DNA of 64,000 bases from contig JAXLUN010000001.1 in the NCBI GenBank assembly GCA_046329535.1, positions 186,001-250,000 of the forward strand. The letters are read 5' to 3'. The position numbers were made by a program, and so were the translations under genes. The DNA comes from Bog-950 sp046329535. Its GTDB lineage: Bacteria; Bacteroidota; Bacteroidia; Chitinophagales; LD1. The stretch's first letter is position 1. Each line of letters opens with the position of its first letter. Under the pieces are notes generated by a model. That model saw only the letters and a program-made list of their open reading frames with translations. It searched no databases and was not told the origin of the DNA. Of this stretch, positions 24,854 to 34,786 are shown one piece after another.

Positions 24854-27800
24854 ATGCAACTGACTACGCTTGAAATAAAAGGCTTTAAGAGTTTTGCCGA
24901 GAAAACAACCATTCACTTTAACAACAATATTACGGGTATTGTTGGTCCAAATGGTTGCGGAAAGTCAAACGTAGTAGATTCTATTCGATGGGTGTTGGGA
25001 GAGCAAAAAACCTCACATCTGCGTTTAGAGAAAATGGAAAACCTGATTTTTAACGGTACTAAAAATCGTAAGCCGGCAGGTATGGCTGAGGTTTCACTCA
25101 CCTTTGAAAATACCAAGAATCTGGTATCGAGTGATTACAAAACAATCACCATTACCCGTAGATTATTCCGGGACGGGGAAAGCGAATACAGACTGAACGA
25201 TGTTCCTTGCCGATTGAAGGATATCACCACCCTTTTTATGGATACCGGGGTGAGTAGCGATAGCTATGCTATTATTGAGTTAGGGATGATGGATGAGATT
25301 TTGAATGATCGGGACAATAGCCGGAGGAAACTTTTTGAGCAAGCAGCAGGCGTTGCTAAATACAAAAAGAGAAAAAAAGAAACCATTGATAAACTGAAAG
25401 GCACCGATGCAGATTTAGAGCGTGTAAAAGATTTGCTTTTCGAAATTGAGGCAAATTTGAAAACACTGGAGACTCAGGCTAAAAAAACCAAACGATACTA
25501 TGAACTGAAGGAGGAATACAAGCAGCTTAGTTTACTGTTAGCTAAATACAATTTACAGAGCTATAAGGAATCGTTTAAAACTCTGGAGTCTAAAAAACAA
25601 ACTGAAGAGGAAACTAAACTGGAGTTAGATGCCGCCATAGCTCAGGCTGAAGCTGCATTGGAAAAAGAGAAGCTGGATAACGTAGACAAGGAGAAAGCTC
25701 TATTCGAAGTTCAGAAGAAGCTGAATACTTTGGTTGCCGGGGTAGGAGAGAAGGAAAATGAAAGAAACCTATTGAATTCGCAGATTAAATATGCTTTGGA
25801 CAAGAAAGACACTGCCGAAAAGCAAATTATTGATGCCAACGATTCCGTAGAAAAACTAAAACTTTCTATTGATAAACTATCCATTGACATGGAGAGTGAA
25901 TCAAGAATTCTGGACTCCCGTAAAACGGAGCTAACGGTATTGGAAACTGATTTGAACGAAATCAGAAGTCAGCATACAAATTTAAAGGATACGCTGACGA
26001 ACGACCAGAAAATTTATACAGAGAAAGAACGTCAGATTTTTGAACTGGATAAAAAGTTAGCTGTAAACAGAAGTTCAAACGAAACACTCCAGCGCGATTT
26101 GATAAATAGCGATGAGGATGTTCAGAAAAAGCGACTTGAGTTAGAGCAACTTCAAAAGGATTTTGCCCAGCTTAAGGAAGATAAAGAAGCTGCAGAGGTT
26201 AAGCAAACGGCACTTATTGCTGAAGAGGAGGCAAAGAAGAAAGAGATTGCTGAACTGGAAACATCCATAGAAAAAACTCGCTTGGAACTAACAGCCGAAA
26301 CCAGAACTCTGGATGCTAAAAAGAATGAGTTTGACTTGACCAAAAGTTTAGTAGAGAACCTGGAAGGGTTTCCGGAGTCTATAAAGTTTTTGAAGAAGAA
26401 TGCGAAATGGAGTAAAGAAGCACCTTTGCTTTCGGATATTATCTACTGTGCCGAAGAGTATCGGGTGGCCATTGAAAACTTTCTGGAGCCTTACCTGAAC
26501 TACTATGTGGTTCAGAATATTCAGGAAGCAGTTATGGCTGTTAACCTGTTGAATGATGCTTCAATGGGTAGAGCTAATTTTTTCATTCTTGATGAATTTG
26601 ATAAATATGATACCAATAGTTCTGTTCAGATTGCTGGAGCAAAAGCTGTAAGTGATTTAGTTGAGCTGGATGGAGCTTATAAAAAACTGGGAGCCTACTT
26701 GCTTGATCGCGTTTACATGATTGATGACTCGAACAATTTCGACATATCGCAACTGGATACACAGGGACGGAAAGTTGTAATTTTGTCAAAAAGCGGACGA
26801 TACATTCGTAAAGATTTTTCTTTGAGCGGTGGTGCTGTCGGTTTGTTCGAGGGTAAAAAAATAGGTCGTGCCAAGAATCTTGAAAAGCTTCAGGAAGAAA
26901 TTAAGGCATTGGAGTTATCCACCTACAAGTTGCATCAACAGGTATCAAATGCTCAGGTTAAAATCAACCAGCTGAAATCATCGAGTGTGGTACGTGATAT
27001 TGATACTCAAAGAAATCTGGTTAATCAGCTAACATCTAAGTTCTCGGGTTCTCAGGCCAGCATTAATAGTTTGGTCAAGTTTCTGGAGAGTGCTGATGAG
27101 AAGAGTAAAAATATAGCACTTCGCTTAGACGCATTGAAAGCCGAAGTTGAAACCATCAATAGTGAGTTAACGGCACTTCGCGAAACCCAGCGCTCAGCAA
27201 AAGCTATTTTGGAAAAAACAGATAAGGAGTTTGTTGAGCTTACTAATAAATTAAGCGAAGCATCATCTCGCTATAACCAGAAGAATATTGAGTTTCATCA
27301 ACAGCAGAATCGGGTAAATTCTATCAATCAGGAATTAGGGTTCAAGAAGAGTCAGATTGAAACCTTGATGAACCAGCTAACCAGAAACAATGAAGTTATT
27401 CTGGAAAGCCAGATGCAATTGGAGGAAAGTCAGAAAAAGTCGAAGGAAATTGAAACGGCCCTGTTAAGTAACTATGCCGACAAGGAAAGTTATGCCGCTG
27501 AAGTTGAGGCTGCTGAGAAAGGATATTATGATTCGAGAGGGCTGATTAATGAATTGGATGGCAAAGCTCGTGAGTTATCAAGAAACCGTGATAATGTAGT
27601 TGGTCTTTTAAATAGCATTAATGAAAAGTTCAGCGAGTTAAAACTCTCACTTCTGTCAATGAAAGAGCGGTTAAGTGTAGAATTCAATATAGACATTAAT
27701 GTCATTTTGAATGAAGAGTTTGAAATGGTGCAGCCGTTAGAGGAAGTTCAGGCGGAAGTTGATAAAGTAAAAAAACGGATTGACAATTTTGGAGAGATAA

Positions 27801-28393
27801 ATCCAATGGCTTTAGAGGCATTTGAAGAAATGAAGAAGCGTTATGATTTCATCATTTTACAGAAAACGGATTTAGAGAATGCCAAAAATTCATTGTTAGA
27901 TACCATCAAAGAGATTGAAGATACGGCCAAAAGTCAGTTTGTTGAAGCATTTACAAAAATCAGAGAAAGTTTTATCCGGGTGTTCCAAACCCTTTTCAGT
28001 GCCGATGACCAATGTGATTTGTTCTTAGTAAATCCGGACGATCCATTAGAGTCTAAAATTGAAATTATAGCTAAACCCAAGGGGAAACGACCAACGGTTA
28101 TAGACCAGCTTTCGGGTGGAGAAAAAACACTGACCGCCACAGCGTTACTGTTTTCACTCTACCTGCTTAAGCCTGCACCATTCTGTATTTTCGATGAGGT
28201 GGATGCTCCGTTAGATGATGCTAATATCTCCAAGTTCAATAAAATCATCAGCGAGTTCTCTAAAGGCTCACAGTTTATTATTGTCACCCACAATAAAATG
28301 ACCATGTCATCGGTAGATGCTATTTACGGGGTTACGATGGCTGAGCAAGGAGTTAGCCGAGTTGTTCCTGTAGATTTCAGGAGTTTGAATTAA
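24854..28393 (+). CDS. smc: Chromosome segregation ATPase SMC
   Basis: SMC is a condensin subunit that forms a V-shaped dimer and compacts and segregates chromosomes with ScpA/ScpB. The 1179-residue protein has an N-terminal head with Walker A GPNGCGKSN (about residues 33-41), two long coiled coils and a hinge around residues 510-660 containing SLSGGAVGLFEGKKIGR nearby. The C-terminal head has the signature QLSGGEKTLTA and Walker B FCIFDEVDAPLDDAN. Length is normal and no frameshift is seen. It is followed after 3 nt by a glycosyltransferase gene in the same frame. No scpA or scpB lies next to it. Confidence 0.98.
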   Translation: MQLTTLEIKGFKSFAEKTTIHFNNNITGIVGPNGCGKSNVVDSIRWVLGEQKTSHLRLEKMENLIFNGTKNRKPAGMAEVSLTFENTKNLVSSDYKTITITRRLFRDGESEYRLNDVPCRLKDITTLFMDTGVSSDSYAIIELGMMDEILNDRDNSRRKLFEQAAGVAKYKKRKKETIDKLKGTDADLERVKDLLFEIEANLKTLETQAKKTKRYYELKEEYKQLSLLLAKYNLQSYKESFKTLESKKQTEEETKLELDAAIAQAEAALEKEKLDNVDKEKALFEVQKKLNTLVAGVGEKENERNLLNSQIKYALDKKDTAEKQIIDANDSVEKLKLSIDKLSIDMESESRILDSRKTELTVLETDLNEIRSQHTNLKDTLTNDQKIYTEKERQIFELDKKLAVNRSSNETLQRDLINSDEDVQKKRLELEQLQKDFAQLKEDKEAAEVKQTALIAEEEAKKKEIAELETSIEKTRLELTAETRTLDAKKNEFDLTKSLVENLEGFPESIKFLKKNAKWSKEAPLLSDIIYCAEEYRVAIENFLEPYLNYYVVQNIQEAVMAVNLLNDASMGRANFFILDEFDKYDTNSSVQIAGAKAVSDLVELDGAYKKLGAYLLDRVYMIDDSNNFDISQLDTQGRKVVILSKSGRYIRKDFSLSGGAVGLFEGKKIGRAKNLEKLQEEIKALELSTYKLHQQVSNAQVKINQLKSSSVVRDIDTQRNLVNQLTSKFSGSQASINSLVKFLESADEKSKNIALRLDALKAEVETINSELTALRETQRSAKAILEKTDKEFVELTNKLSEASSRYNQKNIEFHQQQNRVNSINQELGFKKSQIETLMNQLTRNNEVILESQMQLEESQKKSKEIETALLSNYADKESYAAEVEAAEKGYYDSRGLINELDGKARELSRNRDNVVGLLNSINEKFSELKLSLLSMKERLSVEFNIDINVILNEEFEMVQPLEEVQAEVDKVKKRIDNFGEINPMALEAFEEMKKRYDFIILQKTDLENAKNSLLDTIKEIEDTAKSQFVEAFTKIRESFIRVFQTLFSADDQCDLFLVNPDDPLESKIEIIAKPKGKRPTVIDQLSGGEKTLTATALLFSLYLLKPAPFCIFDEVDAPLDDANISKFNKIISEFSKGSQFIIVTHNKMTMSSVDAIYGVTMAEQGVSRVVPVDFRSLN

Positions 28394-28396
28394 AAT

Positions 28397-29128
28397 TTGA
28401 AAATTATTCCACTGAACACTTCTTCCAAGCTTTCGATTATTCTCCCGTGCTATAATCCTCAAGAAGGTTGGATGAGATTGATTTATTTATCTCTTCAAAA
28501 AATAGAGATTGAGTTAAAGGATATACAACTAATCATTGTAAACGATGGCAGCTCAAAAAACGTAAACGAATCAGAATTCGAAAGTTTATTTGCAGAACAT
28601 GCCAACATCAAATTCATTTCTTACACCACCAACCAAGGTAAAGGCTATGCGTTGCGGGAAGGAGTAAAGGTTGCGACAGGGGAATTAATTATTTACACAG
28701 ATATAGATTTCCCTTACGCGCACGAAAGTTTTTTAAGAATATACAATGCGCTGATTGATGGCCAGGCAGACGTTGCCATAGGTATTCGGGGAGAAGAATA
28801 TTATACTCATTTACCTAAAGCGAGAGTTCGTATCTCCAAAATATTGCGTTGGTTTATCAAATTTTTTTTACGAATACCAACTGATGACACCCAATGTGGA
28901 TTGAAAGGATTTAACCAAAAAGGCAGAGAAGTATTTCTTCAAACTGCTATCAACCGATACCTTTTCGATCTGGAGTTTATTTTTCTGGCTGCCCGTAAAA
29001 AGCTTAAACTTAAAACCATCGAAGTTCAACTTCGTCCGGATATTGTTTTATCAAAAATGAACTGGAAAATTCTGATGCAGGAGTTCGGGAACTTCCTGAA
29101 AATATTTTTCAAAAGCGTTTTCTGTTGA
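28397..29128 (+). CDS. Family 2 glycosyltransferase (DPM1/ALG5-like)
   Basis: This 243-residue GT-A glycosyltransferase has the nucleotide-sugar loop SIILPCYNP, IIVNDGSS, TNQGKGYALREGV, the metal-binding region IYTDIDFPY and a DDTQCGLKGF acceptor-site motif. These resemble dolichyl-phosphate-sugar synthases, so transfer of a sugar to a polyprenyl phosphate is likely. The frame follows the smc stop directly, and the only usable initiator before the conserved N-terminus is TTG at 28397, 3 nt after that stop; the first internal ATG would remove the catalytic loop. Translational coupling to smc is therefore likely. No C-terminal membrane helices are seen. Confidence 0.88.
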   Translation: MKIIPLNTSSKLSIILPCYNPQEGWMRLIYLSLQKIEIELKDIQLIIVNDGSSKNVNESEFESLFAEHANIKFISYTTNQGKGYALREGVKVATGELIIYTDIDFPYAHESFLRIYNALIDGQADVAIGIRGEEYYTHLPKARVRISKILRWFIKFFLRIPTDDTQCGLKGFNQKGREVFLQTAINRYLFDLEFIFLAARKKLKLKTIEVQLRPDIVLSKMNWKILMQEFGNFLKIFFKSVFC

Positions 29129-29157
29129 GACATTGTTTAAACACATAAGTAATTTTG
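29125..29157 (+). promoter_or_regulatory. Promoter of the M43-type protease gene
   Basis: TTG (29125-29127) lies 22 bp before TAATTTTG (29150-29157), an exact TAnnTTTG match. Transcription would start near 29163, supporting the ATG at 29251 over the upstream in-frame TTG at 29155, which overlaps the -7 element. Confidence 0.55.
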
Positions 29158-29250
29158 TATCCCAGAAGACAACCTTTTTTCGACCGAGTTGTCTTAATAT
29201 GGAATACTGAAACCTTTTGTTTTCTTCGCTATCCTAAAAAACTATTCAAA

Positions 29251-31086
29251 ATGCGATATCTGTTTTCGTTTTTCCTCGCGCTCATTTCTTTTCAATTTGT
29301 TTCGGCTGCAACTAACGGAGGCTGTGGTACGCCACCTCCAACCTCATTTATTCATTATTCTGACAATGATGTTAGCGGCTCTCGGGTTGGATTGAGATGG
29401 GTACCGGTTGCTTATCACATAGTCGCCAAGGCCGATGGCAGTGGAGGCGAATCTTTAAAAGATGTTTTAGATGCACATTGTGAGTTGAATGAATATTTCC
29501 AACAGTTTAATATCGGCTTTTACATTTTTCGCATTGACACCATAAAGAATGACGCTCTATATTATATGAGCGATGGCCAGGGAGGCACCAATTTTTCATT
29601 AGGATATCAAACATTTTCCTCAAAAAATGTAGCTAATAAGTGTAACGTTTATATTACTGGTGAACTTCCCGGTTTGTGTGGATTCGCCACTTTCCCTAAT
29701 TCGGGATCAGCAGGTGGCGGCCTGTTTCTAAATCAGGGATGTACCGGTGCAAACGATAAAACATTTCCTCATGAAATGGGTCATTACTTTAATCTGGCAC
29801 ATACTTTTGAAACAGCCTATGGGGTAGAATTTGTTGACGGCACCAACTGTTCCAGTGCGGGCGATGGTTTTTGCGATACCCCAGCCGATTTTTGCGAGCA
29901 AAGAACTCCATGCCCTTATACCGGACCAGCTACTGACCCGCATGGTGATTTGTATAGCACTGTTATAGATGAATCTCTTTTTATGAGTTACTTCTACGAT
30001 AACTGCGTATTCCGATTCAGTCAGGAAGAGCAAGACGAAATGAACAGTGCATTGAGCGGTCCGCGTTCTAATTTACTAAACCAAACTTTGCCTGATGTTT
30101 CTCCTTTAGATTCTACCACTTATATCTTACCGGTTAGCGGAGATACAGCTGCTAATAGCAGTGTGGTTACAATTAAATGGTTTTCGGTTCCGCGCGCTAA
30201 ATATTATATGTTGAGGGTTCAGCTATCTTCCTCATCGGTTGTTATTGTTGATACGGTTCTAACCGACACCACTTTCACCGTTTATAATTTAGCGCCTAAT
30301 AAAACATATAAATACCGTGTGCGTCCGGTATCTTATGGCAATACCTGTGGAGAGCTTTCTAATTACAACTATGTTCAGATGTCTCCCATTAAAGCTATAC
30401 CCACTGTAGTCAAACCAAGTTGTCCGGGTGAGGCTGATGCTACGGCCGCAATCACCGCATCAAACGGATTATATCCATATCGTTTTTTATGGAGTACGGG
30501 CGATACCACTTCGAGCACAGGTGGGTTGTCAGCGGGTATTTACACAGTAACTATTACCGATAGTAATAATGAAATTGTAGTAGCCAATGTTTCGGTTACC
30601 GAGCCATTGCCAATATCCGCCACCATCAACAAAGTGGGCAACAATCTGAATGCAGATGGTAACGGAGGAACTGCCCCTTACACCTACCAGTGGAGTAATT
30701 CGGTTACTGGTCAGTATAATAATAACGTTGGTAATGGAAGTTATTCGGTTACGGTAACAGATTCAAAGGGATGTACTGTTGATGAAACTTTTATTATTTC
30801 ATCTGCAGGAATAGATCTGGTAACTAAAGTAGCTATGAAGGTGTTTCCTAACCCGGCTGCCGGAGTTTCCTCTCTACAGGTTCAGCTGGAATTGAACGAA
30901 CGCGTTATGGGCTCTGTATCTTTGCTTAATGTGAATGGAGATATAATTATGAGTAGCAATAAAGAATTTACTGCAGGCAGCAATACCATGAATATGGATA
31001 TTGAAAAAATAGCATCCGGAGTATATTTCCTTCAGTTTAAATCTTCTGATATTACTCGCTGCGAAAGAGTTGTAGTGATGAAGTAA
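29251..31086 (+). CDS. Secreted M43 (pappalysin-like) zinc metalloprotease with T9SS sorting domain
   Basis: A signal peptide (MRYLFSFFLALISFQFVSA) leads to a catalytic domain with HEMGHYFNLAHTF, an HExxHxxxxxH zinc site, and a downstream methionine-turn region (SLFMSYFYDNC), as in pappalysin-like M43 proteases. A fibronectin-like domain follows (VTIKWFSVPRAKYYMLRVQ). Two SprB-like repeats come next (ASNGLYPYRFLWSTGDTTS and NGGTAPYTYQWSNSVTGQY), then a type A sorting domain (KVFPNPAAGVSSLQV ... ASGVYFLQF). It should be exported by T9SS and anchored or released at the surface to cleave extracellular proteins. A strong terminator follows the gene. Confidence 0.92.
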   Translation: MRYLFSFFLALISFQFVSAATNGGCGTPPPTSFIHYSDNDVSGSRVGLRWVPVAYHIVAKADGSGGESLKDVLDAHCELNEYFQQFNIGFYIFRIDTIKNDALYYMSDGQGGTNFSLGYQTFSSKNVANKCNVYITGELPGLCGFATFPNSGSAGGGLFLNQGCTGANDKTFPHEMGHYFNLAHTFETAYGVEFVDGTNCSSAGDGFCDTPADFCEQRTPCPYTGPATDPHGDLYSTVIDESLFMSYFYDNCVFRFSQEEQDEMNSALSGPRSNLLNQTLPDVSPLDSTTYILPVSGDTAANSSVVTIKWFSVPRAKYYMLRVQLSSSSVVIVDTVLTDTTFTVYNLAPNKTYKYRVRPVSYGNTCGELSNYNYVQMSPIKAIPTVVKPSCPGEADATAAITASNGLYPYRFLWSTGDTTSSTGGLSAGIYTVTITDSNNEIVVANVSVTEPLPISATINKVGNNLNADGNGGTAPYTYQWSNSVTGQYNNNVGNGSYSVTVTDSKGCTVDETFIISSAGIDLVTKVAMKVFPNPAAGVSSLQVQLELNERVMGSVSLLNVNGDIIMSSNKEFTAGSNTMNMDIEKIASGVYFLQFKSSDITRCERVVVMK

Positions 31087-31104
31087 CCAATGCTTCTTCT
31101 ATAT

Positions 31105-31148
31105 CGAAACACAAACGCCATCTGCCTGAAGATGGCGTTTGTGTTTCG
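31105..31148. terminator. Strong Rho-independent terminator
   Basis: A perfect 18-bp stem (31105-31122 with 31131-31148) with an 8-nt loop lies 18 bp after the protease stop codon. The trailing sequence is only moderately T-rich. Confidence 0.85.
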
Positions 31149-31185
31149 AATTGCTTAAAACTATATTCGAGTAAATTTTAGTCTT

Positions 31186-32490
31186 ATGTTCTCGCGAAAA
31201 AAATTTATTCAACACAGTACATTGTCTACGGCATCATTGTCATTGCTAGAGTGGATAGAACCTGCCAGGGCTGCTGCTATGCAGCGACAAGTAGAACGGG
31301 TTCGGGCTCTTGACCCGGTAACGGTTGCCACAGATGAAGATTTCTGGAGTTTTATTCGAGAGCAGTTTACGGTGTCTCCGAACATTATTAATTTGAATAA
31401 CGGAGGCGTAAGCCCGCAACCAAAGCCTGTTCAGGATGCACATATTCGTTACTATCAGTATTGTAATGAAGCCCCTTCTTATTATATGTGGCGAATATTA
31501 GATCAGGGACGAGAGCCTTTGAGAGCAAAGCTTGCCGAAATGGCTGGCTGTCTGCCGGAAGAAATAGCAATTAACCGAAATACAACGGAAGGACTTAATA
31601 CGATTATTTTTGGTTTGAACCTGAAAGCAGGAGATGAAGTTGTGCTGTCTAAATATGATTACCCGAACATGATGAACGCCTGGAAGCAGCGGGAAAAAAG
31701 AGATGGTATTAAACTTAACTGGGTGGATTTGAACTTGCCGGAAGAAAATGGGGATGCCATCGTTCAAAAGTATGCTGCAGCTATAACTCCTCAAACAAAG
31801 ATTGTTCATGTTACGCACATGATTAACTGGACTGGACAAGTATTACCTGCCCGCAAAATAGCCGATGTAGCTCATCAAAAGGGCTGTGAGGTTATTGTAG
31901 ATGCCTCACATACCTTTGCTCATATAGGTTATCGTATTTCAGATTTGGGTTGTGATTATTATGCCACTTCTCTTCATAAGTGGCTTTGTGCTCCGTTTGG
32001 TACAGGATTTATGTTTATCAAAAAGGAGAAAATTAAAAATGTGTGGGCACTGCTTTCTGCTCCAATTCCGGATGCTGATAACATTGGGAAGTTCGAGTGC
32101 ATTGGGACTCGTTCATTTGCAGCAGAAATGAGCATTGGTCATGCGATTGACTTTCAATATCTGATAGGAACGAAACGTAAAGAGGAAAGACTTCGCTACC
32201 TCAAGAATTATTGGTGTAAAAAGGTGGCAGATATACCAAAAGTTAAACTTTTTACATCTCTGAAAGATGAATTCAGTTGTGCTATTGCCACCTTCGCCAT
32301 TGATGGTTGGAAACCCGAAGATATAGACGCCAGACTTTTTGAAAAGAAGAAAATTCATTGCACGACTATTAATCAGGAGAATGTACATGGCGTGCGAATA
32401 ACACCACATGTGTACACTAGTTTGCGTGATTTAGACCAATTAGTTACAGCTATTACTGAGATGACGAGAACTGAACCTCCTAAAAAGTAA
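31186..32490 (+). CDS. PLP-dependent class V aminotransferase-like (isopenicillin-N-epimerase family)
   Basis: This 434-residue PLP enzyme has NRNTTEGLNTIIFGL near the cofactor phosphate, VTHMINWTGQVLPA, the cofactor-nitrogen aspartate in EVIVDASHTFAH, and the Schiff-base lysine in SLHKWLCAPFGTG. The fold groups with class V enzymes annotated as isopenicillin N epimerase or cysteine desulfurase-like; the substrate is unknown. The N-terminus (SRKKFIQHSTLSTASLSLLEW) looks like a weak Tat-type leader with RK instead of RR, so periplasmic location is possible. TATATTCG at 31162-31169 could be its promoter. It is followed after 9 nt by a lipoprotein gene. Confidence 0.9.
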   Translation: MFSRKKFIQHSTLSTASLSLLEWIEPARAAAMQRQVERVRALDPVTVATDEDFWSFIREQFTVSPNIINLNNGGVSPQPKPVQDAHIRYYQYCNEAPSYYMWRILDQGREPLRAKLAEMAGCLPEEIAINRNTTEGLNTIIFGLNLKAGDEVVLSKYDYPNMMNAWKQREKRDGIKLNWVDLNLPEENGDAIVQKYAAAITPQTKIVHVTHMINWTGQVLPARKIADVAHQKGCEVIVDASHTFAHIGYRISDLGCDYYATSLHKWLCAPFGTGFMFIKKEKIKNVWALLSAPIPDADNIGKFECIGTRSFAAEMSIGHAIDFQYLIGTKRKEERLRYLKNYWCKKVADIPKVKLFTSLKDEFSCAIATFAIDGWKPEDIDARLFEKKKIHCTTINQENVHGVRITPHVYTSLRDLDQLVTAITEMTRTEPPKK

Positions 32491-32499
32491 ATTGAAAAT

Positions 32500-33084
32500 A
32501 TGTTTTGCTATGCCAACAAGTTATTGTGCGCCTTGGTTCTTCTTTTTCTTGCAGGCTGTAAATTAGAGCAAAGATCAGCTGCTGTAATAAAGAAGAATTA
32601 CGCAAAGGCACCTTATGATGTAATTATTGTCCCTGGTTATCCTTACTCGGATAATGCAGAGTTTCCGTTGTTAGAGGCGAGAATGAATTTTGCTAAAGAG
32701 CTTTATGATAAGGGCATTGCACACAATATTATTTTTTCAGGAGGTAGCATTCACAATGCATATAATGAAGCACGGGTAATGCGTATCATTGCCGACAGTT
32801 TAGGGATACCGGCCGAACATACCTTTCTGGAGGAAAAGGCTCCTCATAGTTATCATAATATAGTCTACGGTCGAAGAATGGCTAAGGTATTGGGTTTTAA
32901 AAAAATTGCGGTTGCAACAGACCCCTATCAGTATTCCTATCTGTCATTCATGATTGGCTTTGCACCTGGAGTTAGGATACTTACTTTTAGTCCGGATAGT
33001 ATGAAGAGATACATAGCCCCCCTGCCAGCCATAGATGCCAGCAGTGCGTTCAATAAAGACTTTGTTCCTTCTCTCCAGAATTAA
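32500..33084 (+). CDS. YdcF/ElyC-like (DUF218) lipoprotein
   Basis: The 194-residue protein has a lipoprotein signal with lipobox FLAGC (Cys at about residue 20) and a DUF218 fold. Visible features are YDVIIVPGYPY, the FPLLEARMNFAKELYDKGIAHNIIFSGG segment, EARVMRIIADSLGIP and the HSYHNIVYGRRMAKVLGFKKIAVATD block. DUF218 proteins (SanA, ElyC, YdcF) act in envelope or undecaprenyl-carrier-related processes, but biochemical roles are unclear. It is 9 nt downstream of the PLP enzyme and probably co-transcribed. Lipidation and envelope anchoring are inferred. Confidence 0.87.
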   Translation: MFCYANKLLCALVLLFLAGCKLEQRSAAVIKKNYAKAPYDVIIVPGYPYSDNAEFPLLEARMNFAKELYDKGIAHNIIFSGGSIHNAYNEARVMRIIADSLGIPAEHTFLEEKAPHSYHNIVYGRRMAKVLGFKKIAVATDPYQYSYLSFMIGFAPGVRILTFSPDSMKRYIAPLPAIDASSAFNKDFVPSLQN

Positions 33085-33089
33085 AGTAG

Positions 33090-34430
33090 TTAAGACAAAC
33101 TTAACTTGATAGCGCCAGTGGTATGAGGGGTTACCTTGAATCTTTCATCGGATCTATAGCCAACTACCCAAACTATTTTTTTATTAGACTCAATGACCCA
33201 AATCTGCTCCTTTTCATGAAGCGGGACTTTTTCATCGTGAAGAAATTTCTTTAATTTTTTTTTCTTCATACCCATTCCGAAAGGATAAAAATAATCACCG
33301 GGTTTCCATGGGCGTGCAATGAGTGGGAACTCCAATTTATCAGCGTCCAGTATAGCCGTTTGCTTATCCGTTTTTAAGTTAGGTATAGTATTCAGTTTTG
33401 TCACCTTAAGTTTATGCTTGCCAAGTATTAACTCTTCATCCTTATCATAAACATGTTGCATTGAAAAACGTAAGTCCGCCAATCTTGTTAGAATAAAAAA
33501 TCTTCTGTCTTTAATGATTCTGGCCTTTGTGGTTAAAAACTGTTTGCCTGCTTCTTCATAAACGCAATCCAACATATTTTCGACCTGAGTGGACGTAAAG
33601 TCGTAGTCTTTCAAATATTCATAAAGAACCGAATGAGCATGTTTAGTTTTTTTTACTTGAAGAATAGGGATATAAATATCCTCTCCACGTTGTAAGAAAA
33701 GCTGCTTACTTGTTTTTTTTAATTCACGTTCATATAGTTGCTCAATTTGATTGAGTAACTCAATCTTGCCGGATAGGGTATTCTCCAGCGATGGATTAAT
33801 TTCTTTTAGTAGAGGAATTACTTGATGCCGAATTTTGTTTCGGGTGTATTTAAGCGAAGAATTTGAGCTGTCCTCCCTGTAAGGTAGTTGGTGTAGTTGT
33901 TGATACTGCACCAACTGTTCACGTTGGGCAAATAAAAGTGGACGGATAATATATCCTTGCTTTACAGGAATGCCCCTTAATCCTCGGATTCCGGTTCCTT
34001 TAGTGAAGTTGAATAAAATAGTCTCTATATTGTCATTCAGATGGTGTGCAGTTGCAATTAAATCAAATTGATACTCTTTCCGTAATTCTTCAAACCAGGC
34101 ATATCTAATTTCTCTGGCAGCAACTTGAATAGAAAGATTTTTCTGGGTGGCAAAATCAGCGGTATTAAATTTTTTACTCCAAAACTGCACTCCATATTTT
34201 TCAGCAGTATCTCTTACTAGTTTTTCATCAGCATCACTTTCTTCTCCCCTTAGCAGGAAATTGCAATGAGCTATAGAAAAGGGAAATTTTGCTTCGTGAA
34301 ACAACTGACACATAGCGATAGAATCCAGGCCCCCACTAACAGTGAGTAGAACCTTTTTTTTAAGACCCGCTAGTCTATTCTTTCTGTTAAACTCAATAAA
34401 AGCCGTTAATAGCGATTGGTTCTTATTCAT
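33090..34430 (-). CDS. tilS: tRNA(Ile)-lysidine synthase
   Basis: TilS converts C34 of the CAU-anticodon isoleucine tRNA to lysidine so it reads AUA. The 446-residue protein has the PP-loop SGGLDSIAM (about residues 31-39), the TAHHLNDNIETILFNFTKGTGIRGL block typical of the catalytic domain and SLKYTRNKIRHQVIPLL. A C-terminal tRNA-binding domain ends with RPWKPGDYFYPFGMGMKKKKLKKFLHDEKVP. The start overlaps the end of the upstream TPR gene by 8 nt, indicating an operon. It converges on the DUF218 gene with only 5 nt between stop codons. Confidence 0.95.
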   Translation of the reverse strand: MNKNQSLLTAFIEFNRKNRLAGLKKKVLLTVSGGLDSIAMCQLFHEAKFPFSIAHCNFLLRGEESDADEKLVRDTAEKYGVQFWSKKFNTADFATQKNLSIQVAAREIRYAWFEELRKEYQFDLIATAHHLNDNIETILFNFTKGTGIRGLRGIPVKQGYIIRPLLFAQREQLVQYQQLHQLPYREDSSNSSLKYTRNKIRHQVIPLLKEINPSLENTLSGKIELLNQIEQLYERELKKTSKQLFLQRGEDIYIPILQVKKTKHAHSVLYEYLKDYDFTSTQVENMLDCVYEEAGKQFLTTKARIIKDRRFFILTRLADLRFSMQHVYDKDEELILGKHKLKVTKLNTIPNLKTDKQTAILDADKLEFPLIARPWKPGDYFYPFGMGMKKKKLKKFLHDEKVPLHEKEQIWVIESNKKIVWVVGYRSDERFKVTPHTTGAIKLSLS

Positions 34431-34746
34431 CTTGTAGCATCGTTAGCGCTTCGTTCAATTCGCGCATGGTTTTGTTATCGCCTTTAGCTTTCGCCAATGT
34501 AATTCCTGCCAAATAGACTTTTTGGGCATCTGTAATCTTTCCGATCCGTTCCAACAACTTAGCATATTGGTAGTAAGTTGCCAGATAATCCGGAAAGTTA
34601 TTCATTAACAGTTCAAAATAAATACGCGCATTTTCATCATCCTCAAAACTGATAAATTCCTGCGCGATAGCATATTTGAGAAACGCATCATCCGGCTTTC
34701 GGGCCTCCCAATCCAACAGTTTTTTCAGTCGTTCCTCTTTGTTCAT
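34423..34746 (-). CDS. Small TPR-type protein upstream of tilS
   Basis: The 107-residue protein is helical throughout, with two to three tetratricopeptide-like repeats (FLKYAIAQEFISFEDDENARIYFELLMNNFPDYLATYYQYAKLLERIGKITDAQKVYLAGI). No signal peptide is seen. It overlaps tilS by 8 nt and is likely translationally coupled to it. TPRs mediate protein contacts; the partner is unknown. The family appears in many Bacteroidota as a small conserved protein, which is recalled rather than checked. Confidence 0.85.
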   Translation of the reverse strand: MNKEERLKKLLDWEARKPDDAFLKYAIAQEFISFEDDENARIYFELLMNNFPDYLATYYQYAKLLERIGKITDAQKVYLAGITLAKAKGDNKTMRELNEALTMLQDE

Positions 34747-34786
34747 TTTACATTCTTTTTAGCCGAACAATGGTAGGGAAAATTTG

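Noticed and set aside
29155..29250. N-terminal extension of the M43-type protease from an in-frame TTG
   Set aside because: The TTG lies inside the predicted -7 promoter box, and the signal peptide begins at the ATG at 29251.
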